Shown here in pieces: positions 15,127 through 22,900 of a stretch of 64,000 nucleotides of DNA. How positions within the stretch are numbered: the first letter of the stretch is position 1; every line of letters begins with the position of its first letter. A program made the translations under genes and the position numbers. The stretch lies in contig JBEKJP010000012.1 in the NCBI GenBank assembly GCA_050011155.1, forward strand, positions 18,718 to 82,717. Reading direction: 5' to 3'. Under the pieces are notes generated by a model, which had not been told where the DNA came from, made no database searches, and saw only the letters and a list, made by a program, of their open reading frames with translations. Origin of the DNA: Palsa-504 sp050011155. GTDB taxonomy: Bacteria; Actinomycetota; Actinomycetes; Streptosporangiales; Streptosporangiaceae.

Positions 15127-17637
15127 ATGACAGCGGCCGAGAGCGCTGACCTGGCGCAGCGCTATGACCCCCGGGACGTTCAGGAGAAGTGGCAGGCGCG
15201 CTGGGCGGAGCTGGAGCCGTTCCGCGCCGGCGAGGATCCCGCTGATCCCCGCGAGCGGTTCTACCTGGTGGACATGTTCCCGTACCCGTCCGGTGACCTG
15301 CACATGGGTCACGCCGAGGCGTATGCCATCGGCGACGCCCTGGCCCGCTACCACTTCCTGCGCGGCCGGAACGTGCTGCACCCGATCGGCTGGGATGCCT
15401 TCGGCCTGCCCGCCGAGAACGCCGCCATCAGGAACAACACGCACCCAGCGGACTGGACATACGCCAACATCGAGACCCAGGCGGCCTCGTTCCGGCGGTA
15501 CGCGACCTCGTTCGACTGGAGCCGCAGGCTGCAGACCTGCGATCCCTCCTACTACCACTGGAACCAGTGGCTGTTCCTGCGGTTCTACGAGCGCAGCCTG
15601 GCTTACCGCCGGGATGGGTACGTCAACTGGTGTCCCGTGGACCAGACCGTCCTGGCCAACGAGCAGGTCATCGCCGGGAAGTGCGAGCGCTGCGGCGCCG
15701 ACGTGGTGCGGCGGATGCTGAACCAGTGGTACTTCAAGATCACCGAGTACGCCGACAGGCTACTCGAGGACGCCAAGCAGCTCGAGGGCTCCTGGCCGGA
15801 CCGCGTCCTGCTGATGCAGCGCAACTGGATCGGCCGCTCCGAGGGCGCCGAGGTCAGCTTCGCGATCGAGGGCCGCGACGAGCCGGTCACGGTGTTCACC
15901 ACCAGGCCCGACACGCTGTACGGGGCCACGTTCTTCGTGGTGGCGGCCGACTCGCCGCTGGCCGAACAGGTCTGCGCCCCGGACCGGCTGCCCGAGCTCC
16001 GCGCCTACGTGGAGCAGGTCACGAAGCTCACCGACATCGAGCGGCAGTCCACCGAACGTGAGAAGACCGGCGTCTTCCTGGGCCGGCACGCGGTCAACCC
16101 GGTCAACGGCGAGCTGATCCCGGTGTGGGCCGCCGACTACGTGCTGCCCGACTACGGCACCGGCGCGATCATGGCGGTGCCCGCGCACGACCAGCGGGAC
16201 CTGGACTTCGCCCGCGCCTACGGGCTCGATGTCCGGGTCGTGGTGGACACCGGCCTGCCGGACCCGGCGCAGACCTGGGTCGCGACCCCCGGCGACGGCC
16301 AGCTGGTGAACTCGGGCCCGCTCGACGGGATGGCTAAGGCCGAGGCGATCGCCGCGATCATCGCTCGTCTGGAGGACAAAGGTCAGGGGCGGGCCGCGGT
16401 CAACTACCGGCTGCGCGACTGGCTGGTCTCCCGGCAGCGCTTCTGGGGCACCCCGATCCCGATCATCCACTGCCCGTCCTGCGGCCAGGTGCCGGTCCCC
16501 GATGACCAGCTCCCAGTGGAGCTGCCCGACCTGCGCGGCCAGGACCTGGTGCCCAGGGGGGTGTCGCCGCTGGCCGCGGCCGAGGACTGGGTGAACGTGG
16601 CCTGCCCGTCCTGCGGTGAGCCGGCCAAGCGGGACACGGACACCATGGACACGTTCGTGGACTCCTCCTGGTACATGTTCCGGTACTGCTCGCCCGGCTA
16701 CGCCGACGGCCCGTTCGACGCGGCTGAGGTACGCCGCTGGGCGCCGGTCGACATGTACGTGGGCGGCGTGGAGCACGCCATCTTGCACCTGCTGTACAGC
16801 AGGTTCTTCACCAAGATCCTCTACGACATGGGCTTGATCGAGTTCACCGAGCCGTTCACCCGGCTGATCAACCAGGGCCAGGTGATCAACCACGGGAAGG
16901 CGATGTCCAAGTCGCTCGGCAACGGCGTCGACCTCGGCCAGCAGCTCGAGCGGTTCGGCGTCGATGCGATCCGGCTGACCATGATCTTCGCCAGCCCGCC
17001 GGAAGACGACATCGACTGGGCCGACATGAACCCGGAGGCGATGGTCAAGTTCCTCGGCCGGGTCTGGCGGATCGCCGCCGACGTGGCCGACGCGGACCGC
17101 GGGACTGGGGAACAGCGAGCCGGGGGTCATGCGCCCGCCGCGGGCGATACGGAGCTGCGCCGGGTCACCCACCGGACCATCGATGAAGTCACCCGCCAGG
17201 TAGAGGCATATCACCTGAACGTGGCCGTGGCCCGGTTGATGGAGCTGGTCAGCGCCACGCGCAAGGCCATCGACTCTGGCCCGGGAGCGGCTGACCCGTC
17301 CGTCCGCGAGGCGGCGGAGACGCTGGCCGTCCTGGTGTCGCTGTTCGCGCCGTACACCGCCGAGGAGACCTGGCAGCTGCTCGGGCGCGAGGCGTCGGTG
17401 GCCCGGGCCACCTGGCCCGCCGCGGACCAGGCGCTGCTCACCCAGGAGAAGGTGACGTGCGTGGTGCAAGTCAACGGCAAGGTCCGCGACAAGCTCGAGG
17501 TCTCGCCGGAGATCGGGGAGAACGAGCTGCGCGAGCTTGCCCTGGTGGCGCCCGGAGTCGTTCGTGTGCTCGGTGAGGCGCGGGTAAGCCGGGTCATCGT
17601 ACGGGCGCCCAAGCTCGTCAGCATCGTCGCGGCGTAG
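15127..17637 (+). CDS. leuS: Leucyl-tRNA synthetase
   Basis: LeuS charges tRNA-Leu with leucine in the cytoplasm and edits mischarged products. The 836-residue product has the class I HIGH motif as HMGH (59-62, in YPSGDLHMGHAEAYAIGD), the WDAFGLPAENAA block, the editing (CP1) domain with TTRPDTLYGATF, a zinc-knuckle-like Cys pattern (CERCGAD), and the KMSKS loop as AMSKS (592-596). The start ATG at 15127 is chosen because GAGGAA lies six bases upstream; the open frame extends 17 codons further upstream but runs into the attenuator. Expression is probably controlled by leucine through the leader peptide and terminator ahead of it. Confidence 0.97.
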   Translation: MTAAESADLAQRYDPRDVQEKWQARWAELEPFRAGEDPADPRERFYLVDMFPYPSGDLHMGHAEAYAIGDALARYHFLRGRNVLHPIGWDAFGLPAENAAIRNNTHPADWTYANIETQAASFRRYATSFDWSRRLQTCDPSYYHWNQWLFLRFYERSLAYRRDGYVNWCPVDQTVLANEQVIAGKCERCGADVVRRMLNQWYFKITEYADRLLEDAKQLEGSWPDRVLLMQRNWIGRSEGAEVSFAIEGRDEPVTVFTTRPDTLYGATFFVVAADSPLAEQVCAPDRLPELRAYVEQVTKLTDIERQSTEREKTGVFLGRHAVNPVNGELIPVWAADYVLPDYGTGAIMAVPAHDQRDLDFARAYGLDVRVVVDTGLPDPAQTWVATPGDGQLVNSGPLDGMAKAEAIAAIIARLEDKGQGRAAVNYRLRDWLVSRQRFWGTPIPIIHCPSCGQVPVPDDQLPVELPDLRGQDLVPRGVSPLAAAEDWVNVACPSCGEPAKRDTDTMDTFVDSSWYMFRYCSPGYADGPFDAAEVRRWAPVDMYVGGVEHAILHLLYSRFFTKILYDMGLIEFTEPFTRLINQGQVINHGKAMSKSLGNGVDLGQQLERFGVDAIRLTMIFASPPEDDIDWADMNPEAMVKFLGRVWRIAADVADADRGTGEQRAGGHAPAAGDTELRRVTHRTIDEVTRQVEAYHLNVAVARLMELVSATRKAIDSGPGAADPSVREAAETLAVLVSLFAPYTAEETWQLLGREASVARATWPAADQALLTQEKVTCVVQVNGKVRDKLEVSPEIGENELRELALVAPGVVRVLGEARVSRVIVRAPKLVSIVAA

Positions 17638-17708
17638 CCCGGTCCCGGCGGGCCGCGTCCTCGGACGCGGCCCGGCTCGGACACCCGCTCGGACAGTCTT
17701 GTTCCGGC

Positions 17709-18536
17709 TCAGATCCGGCGGAGCACCGCGACGACACGGCCGAGGATCGTGGCCTCGTCTCCGAGGATCGGCGTGTAGGCCGGGTTGTGCGGGATCAGCC
17801 AGACGTGCCCGTCACTGCGCTTGAACGTCTTGACGGTCGCCTCGCCGTCCAGCATCGCGGCCACGATCTCGCCGTTCTCCGCGTCTTCCTGCTGCCGGAC
17901 GACCACCCAGTCACCGTCGGTGATAGCGGCGTTCATCATCGAGTCCCCGGCCACCTTGAGCAGGAACAGCGTGCCCTCGCCGACCAGCTGCCTGGGCAGC
18001 GGGAACACGTCTTCGATGGCCTGCTCAGCCAGGATCGGGCCGCCCGCGGCGATCCGTCCCACCAGCGGCACGTAGGCCGCCTCCTGCGACGGGATGTCGA
18101 AGCCCGGGATATCGCCAGCCTCCTCCTCATCCCGGACGGGCTCCCGGCTCGGCTCCGGCCGTACGGCGGGGTGACCGGGTAGCCGGACTTCCACCGTCCG
18201 CGGCCGGCCCACGTCCCGGTGCAGGTAGCCCTTCTTCTGCAGCGTGCTGAGCTGGTACGAGACGCTGGAGGTGCTGGTCAAGCCGACGGCCTCACCGATC
18301 TCGCGCATCGAGGGCGGGTAACCCCGCTGCTGCACCGATTCCCGGATAACCTGCAGCACCTTGCGCTGCCGCCAGGTCAGCACGTGATTAGGGTCAGGCT
18401 TATCCGGCGTTTCCGGGATGACGACCGGCACGCTGCCCTTGGGCTTGCGGCCTGGCCGTCCTTTAGGTCTTGGTGCCCCCGATTGATCCGGGCCGGACAC
18501 GCCGGTTACGGCGCCTCCCATGGCGGTTTCCTCCAT
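17709..18536 (-). CDS. lexA: LexA repressor
   Basis: LexA represses SOS genes and self-cleaves when RecA filaments form. The 275-residue product has a winged helix (about 50-110, with LTWRQRKVLQVIRESV and SMREIGEAVGL), a Pro/Glu-rich linker, and the S24 peptidase domain. The cleavage site is Ala164-Gly165 in RIAAGGPILA, the nucleophile Ser199 (AGDSMMNAAI), and the general base Lys236 (ATVKTFKR). The ATG at 18536 has GGAAGG upstream; the ATG five codons later (18521) has an even better GGAGGAA and may be the true start. A LexA-type box overlaps its promoter, so it is autoregulated. Divergent from a LysM gene. Confidence 0.97.
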   Translation of the reverse strand: MEETAMGGAVTGVSGPDQSGAPRPKGRPGRKPKGSVPVVIPETPDKPDPNHVLTWRQRKVLQVIRESVQQRGYPPSMREIGEAVGLTSTSSVSYQLSTLQKKGYLHRDVGRPRTVEVRLPGHPAVRPEPSREPVRDEEEAGDIPGFDIPSQEAAYVPLVGRIAAGGPILAEQAIEDVFPLPRQLVGEGTLFLLKVAGDSMMNAAITDGDWVVVRQQEDAENGEIVAAMLDGEATVKTFKRSDGHVWLIPHNPAYTPILGDEATILGRVVAVLRRI

Positions 18537-18598
18537 CTGATGACCTTCCGTGTCCGAGTTCTTGCGTGCTGAGTAGAGAGTAACGGTTCTCGTCCGAG

Positions 18599-18628
18599 AT
18601 CCCAAACATCTGTTCGACGTGTCGTCAA
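18599..18628 (-). promoter_or_regulatory. lexA promoter with overlapping LexA box
   Basis: On the minus strand TTGACG (18628-18623) is followed 18 bp later by TGGGAT (18604-18599). Between them is TCGAAC-AGAT-GTTTGG (18617-18602), a good match to the actinobacterial/Gram-positive LexA box TCGAAC-N4-GTTCGA. This placement would give autorepression of lexA. Confidence 0.65.
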
Positions 18629-18655
18629 ATTATCCGACCCGCGAGGTACAACGAC

Positions 18656-18735
18656 TACATACCCCGTTCGATCGAACAGCAATACGATCGAATGGGTGTA
18701 CGATCGAACGCAGTACGGATCGAATGAAGGTTTGA
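18656..18735 (+). promoter_or_regulatory. Five tandem 16-bp LexA-like boxes upstream of the LysM gene
   Basis: Units start at 18656, 18672, 18688, 18704 and 18720, an exact 16-bp period. Four units begin TCGAAC or TCGAAT, and the first ends in GTTCGA. Examples are TCGAACAGCAATACGA and TCGAATGGGTGTACGA. The period equals the length of the LexA box TCGAAC-N4-GTTCGA, so the array offers five adjacent, partly degenerate operators, ending 14 nt before the LysM start codon. Confidence 0.7.
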
Positions 18736-18749
18736 TCGGGGAGGTCGCC

Positions 18750-19127
18750 ATGAGTGCGATGACAGAAATCGCGCTGACCTGCGATTCTGAGCTTTCCTTT
18801 CGGCGCCCGGGTGGCGCTGCGGCACCGCCGCTCCGGCTGACCAGGCGAGGCCGGATCGTCGTCGCGGTGACGGCTGTGCTGCTCGTGACCATGATTTCGC
18901 TAATCGCCGCCGGCGTGGCGCAGGCGACCAGCCACGGTGCTTCCCCGCGTGCGGGGAAGCAGGATCTACTCCAGGTGGTCGTCCGGCCTGGTCAGACCCT
19001 ATGGGCGGTGGCCGAGAGCGCGGATCCTGACCAGGACACCCGTGTAGTCGTCCAGCAGATCGTCGACCTCAACTCGCTGAGCGGCCCCGTACTGGCCGGC
19101 CAGCAACTGTGGGTTCCCCGCGCCTGA
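18750..19127 (+). CDS. LysM-domain membrane protein, likely SOS-induced (ChiZ/Rv2719c position)
   Basis: A 125-residue protein with a basic N-terminal segment (LTRRGR), one membrane helix (about 36-57), and an extracellular LysM domain (about 75-124: VVVRPGQTLWAVAESADPD ... LNSLSGPVLAGQQLWVPRA) that binds peptidoglycan. The start ATG at 18750 has GGGGAGG upstream. The gene is divergent from lexA behind a row of LexA-like boxes. In Mycobacterium tuberculosis the gene at this place, Rv2719c (ChiZ), is a LysM-containing, SOS-induced protein that blocks division, and Corynebacterium DivS plays a similar part. By position and domain this is a good candidate for an SOS division inhibitor; direct homology outside LysM is not claimed. 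Confidence 0.83.
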   Translation: MSAMTEIALTCDSELSFRRPGGAAAPPLRLTRRGRIVVAVTAVLLVTMISLIAAGVAQATSHGASPRAGKQDLLQVVVRPGQTLWAVAESADPDQDTRVVVQQIVDLNSLSGPVLAGQQLWVPRA

Positions 19128-19286
19128 GCTAAACCCGGGCCAGGCCGCGACACGCCGGCCCCGACACGCCCGGCCGGGCGGGCGACGCGCCGTTCGGAGC
19201 CCCGTGCGGAGCAGCGCGGCAGCCGGTTTTTTGCGGCTCGCATGCTCGTACCAGCTTGCCTCCAGCCGTCCGGTGGTTTACCGTAA

Positions 19287-19336
19287 CCACAACATCTAGT
19301 ACTTACATCGATGTGTTTTTTCCACAAGTTGTGTTC
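19287..19336 (+). promoter_or_regulatory. Candidate NrdR box(es) upstream of nrdR-nrdJ
   Basis: CCACAACATCTAGTAC (19287-19302) matches the core of the NrdR box (acaCwAtATaTwGtgt) at all the strongly conserved positions. A second palindromic site, CACAAGTTGTG (19323-19333), lies about 35 bp further on and fits less well. Paired boxes about three helical turns apart are normal for NrdR. Confidence 0.55.
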
Positions 19337-19388
19337 ACAGCGGGTAAACTGAGTGTGAGCATTCGCGGCGGGCAGGGAGGTGGATCGC

Positions 19389-19895
19389 ATGTACTGTCCC
19401 TTCTGCCGGAACCCGGACAGCCGGGTCATCGACAGCCGCACAGCCGACGACGGCACGGCGATCCGCCGCCGGAGGTCGTGCCCGGAGTGCGGGCGGCGGT
19501 TCACCACCCAGGAAACGGTCATCCTGATGGTGGCCAAGCGCAGCGGCGTCACCGAGCCGTTCACCCGGGACAAGATCGTCCGTGGCGTGCAGCGCGCCTG
19601 CCAGGGACGGCCCGTCAACGAGGACAAGCTGGCGATCCTGGCCCAGCAGGTGGAAGAGACGATCAGGGCGCGGGGGCTGGGCGAGGTCCCCTCGCACGAA
19701 GTGGGCCTGGCCATCCTGGGCCCGCTGCGGGACCTAGACGAGGTGGCCTACCTCAGGTTCGCCTCGGTCTACCGGAGTTTCGAGTCGCTCGCCGACTTCG
19801 AAGATGAGATCACCGCCCTGCGCCAGGGCCACCGCGACGCCAGCACCGATGCCACCGAGGGCACCGGTGCCAAGGCCGCGGACCCGCCGTCCTAA
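19389..19895 (+). CDS. nrdR: Transcriptional repressor NrdR
   Basis: NrdR is a zinc-ribbon plus ATP-cone protein that represses ribonucleotide reductase genes when dATP is high. The 168-residue product has the ribbon Cys3-Cys6 and Cys31-Cys34 (MYCPFC, SCPECGRRF) and the ATP-cone beginning VAKRSGVTEPFTRDKIVRGV. The start ATG at 19389 with GGGAGG eight bases upstream gives the family N-terminus; a GTG three codons earlier overlaps that site. The C-terminal 20 residues are low-complexity. It is followed by nrdJ, its classic target in Streptomyces, 86 nt away, so the two are probably co-transcribed and autoregulated. Confidence 0.95.
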   Translation: MYCPFCRNPDSRVIDSRTADDGTAIRRRRSCPECGRRFTTQETVILMVAKRSGVTEPFTRDKIVRGVQRACQGRPVNEDKLAILAQQVEETIRARGLGEVPSHEVGLAILGPLRDLDEVAYLRFASVYRSFESLADFEDEITALRQGHRDASTDATEGTGAKAADPPS

Positions 19896-19928
19896 GGACG
19901 GCACCAGAAGTAGTCATCGCTGACAAGA

Positions 19929-19964
19929 AGGCCTATAGGCCTGGCAGGGATCTGACCAGATCCC
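19929..19964 (+). promoter_or_regulatory. Two small hairpins in the nrdR-nrdJ gap
   Basis: AGGCCTATAGGCCT (19929-19942) is a perfect palindrome; GGGATCT / AGATCCC (19947-19953 / 19958-19964) follows at once with a 4-nt loop. They end just before the nrdJ ribosome-binding site AAGGGGG. They could affect RNA stability or coupling. No cobalamin riboswitch is recognisable here. Confidence 0.45.
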
Positions 19965-19981
19965 GGAAGGGGGACCCCCAC

Positions 19982-22900
19982 ATGACGGAGACGGTGAGCG
20001 GTGCGACGACCCGGAAGGGCAAGACGGCCCAGCTAAGTAAGGCCGAGTCCAACCGGAGCAAGCTCAAGATGCAGCGCATCCACACCACTCCGGGGGTCCA
20101 TCCCTACGACCAGGTGACCTGGGAACGCCGCGATGTCGTGATGACGAACTGGCGGGATGGCTCGATCAACTTCGAGCAGCACGGCGTGGAGTTCCCCGAC
20201 TTCTGGTCGGTGAACGCGGCCAACATCGTGACCACCAAGTACTTCCGCGGCGCGGTCGGCACGCCGCAGCGCGAGTGGAGCCTCAAGCAGCTCATCGACC
20301 GTGTGGTCGGCACCTACGAGAAGGCGGGCCGGGAGCACGGCTACTTCGCCGCCGACGAGGACGCCGAGATCTTCGGGCACGAGTTGCGCTACGCCCTGGT
20401 CCACCAGATCTTCAGCTTCAATTCCCCGGTCTGGTTCAACGTCGGCACCACGTCCCCCCAGCAGGTCAGCGCGTGCCAGCCTTATGACGCCCTGGTCAGC
20501 ACGCCTGGGGGCCTGGTTCCAATCGGCAAGCTAGTTGAAGACGACGCCGTCGGCGCCAAGGTCTACGACGCTCATGGCGTGACCAAGGTCATTGCCACCA
20601 AAGCAAATGGCGTCAAGCAAGTACTCCGGCTGCACACTAAGGCCGGCTACACGCTTGACGTAACGTCGGATCACCTCGTCTGGCGTTCGTCGGATCGTGA
20701 TACCGGCCGCTTCGTGCCCGCTGGGAGCCTGAAGCCGGGTGACACGCTTCAGTGGCACCGGCGCGATAGTCATGGCCAGGCCGAGATCAGCCGCTATGAG
20801 ATCGCCGAAGCAGCGCTCGCTGGCTGGCTGCAATCAGACGGGTTCGTCGGCCAGTACGACGGCACCAACCGCTCGCTCACCATCGAAGCCATGACGGTGA
20901 CCGACGCCGAGCTAGCCTGGGTAACCGAGTCCCTGGACATTCTCTTCGCCGGCGTGCACCGCCATGAGCGGCATGTCAGTACGCAGGACGAGCGGCTCGA
21001 CTGCAGGCGCACGCGGCTGTACGGGGAGGTCTTGCGGGACTTTGCCGATCGATGGGACTTGCTGGCTCGCGGCACGGAGATGACTGTCCCGCATCGGCTC
21101 TTCACGGCGCCCCTTCCCGTCGTCGCTGCCTATCTGCGGAGCGTCTTCCAGGCCGAAGGGTTCGTGTCGGCGCACAAATCCTCCACCCTGGTGGAGGTCG
21201 ACATGATATCTGAGCAGCTCATCAGGGGGATGCAGCAGTTGCTGCTCCGCTTCGGCATCTACTCGCGGGTCGGCTTTAAGGCGGATGCTCGCGCGGACCG
21301 TTACGGATGCTGGACTCTTCGCATCCAGACCACCGGCGACAGGCGCATCTTCGCCGACGCGATTGGCTTCATCGACCCCGTCAAGGCGGCGAAGCTCGAG
21401 CGAAGCTTTGATTTGCCTGGACTTGCGGCGGGCGAGACAAAACGTCTGGAGATCGGCCGAGTCGAGGAACTCGGTGCAATGGAGGTCTACGACATCCAGA
21501 CGGAGAGCGGCGAGTACCTTTCCGGCAACCTGCGGGTCCATAACTGCTTCATCCTGGCCGTGGACGACACCATGGACGCCATCCTGGACTGGTACCGGGA
21601 AGAGGGGCTGATCTTCAAGGGCGGATCCGGGGCCGGCGTCAACCTGTCCAAGATCAGGTCGAGCAAGGAACTGCTGTCCTCCGGCGGCACCGCCAGCGGC
21701 CCGGTCTCCTTCATGCGCGGCGCCGACGCCTCGGCCGGCACGATCAAGTCGGGCGGCGCCACCCGCCGCGCGGCCAAGATGGTCGTCCTCGACGTGGACC
21801 ACCCGGACGTGGCGGACTTCATCACGACCAAGGCACGCGAGGAAGACAAGGTCCGCGCGCTCCGCGACGCCGGCTTCGACATGGACCTGGGCGGCAAGGA
21901 CATCGTCAGCGTCCAGTACCAGAACGCCAATAACTCGGTCCGGGTCTCTGACGAGTTCATGCGCGCGGTGGAGGAGGGCAAGGAGTTCGACCTGCTCGCC
22001 CGGCGCACCGGCGAGGTCGTCGAGCGCATCGACGCGCGCAAGCTGATGCGTGAGATGGCCCAGGCCGCCTGGGAGTGCGCCGACCCTGGCATCCAGTACG
22101 ACGGCACCATCAACGACTGGCACACCAACCCGGAGTCGGGCCGGATCAGCGCCAGCAACCCGTGCAGTGAGTACATGAGCCTGGACAACTCCTCCTGCAA
22201 CCTGGCCAGCATCAACCTGCTCAAGTTCCTCCGCGACGACGACACCTTCGACGCCGCGCGATTCGCGAAGATCACGCAGCTGATCATCACCGCGATGGAC
22301 ATCTCGATCTGCTTCGCCGACTTCCCGACGGAGAAGATCGCCGAGACCACCCGCGCCTACCGCCAGCTGGGCATCGGCTACGCCAACCTGGGCGCGCTGC
22401 TGATGGCCACCGGGCACGCCTACGATTCCGAGGGCGGCCGGGCCATCGCCGCCGCGATCACCTCGCTGATGACCGGGGCCGCGTACCGGACCTCGGCTGA
22501 GCTCGCCGCGGCGGTCGGCCCCTACGACGGTTACGCCCGCAACGCCAAGCCGCACAAGCGAGTCATCCGCAAGCACGCGGACGCCAGCGAGCAGATCCGG
22601 CCGGTCGGCACGATCGAGCGCGAGATCCTCAGCCTGGCCAGTCAGACCTGGCAGGAATGCATCGACCTCGGCGAGGCCAACGGCTACCGGAACGCGCAGG
22701 CTTCGCTACTGGCTCCGACTGGGTGCCTTACGGCGGACACGCTGATTACTACCGATCGCGGGCTGGTGAGGCTCGGTGAGATAGGCGACGTTTACGGAGA
22801 TCGCTGGCAGAATCTCGATCTCACGGTGTCGACCGATGAGGGTCCGCGCCAGGCGACGAAGTTCTTCGTCAACGGCGAGGAGCCGACGCGCCGGATCAGC

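Noticed and set aside
15760..17469. 569-codon frame antisense to leuS
   Set aside because: leuS is unmistakable; the antisense frame has only His/Val/Arg-rich low-information sequence.
19896..19981. Cobalamin riboswitch before nrdJ
   Set aside because: The 86-nt gap is too short and lacks the B12-box; only two small hairpins are visible.
20912..22576. 554-codon frame antisense to nrdJ
   Set aside because: No domain; antisense to intein and reductase motifs.
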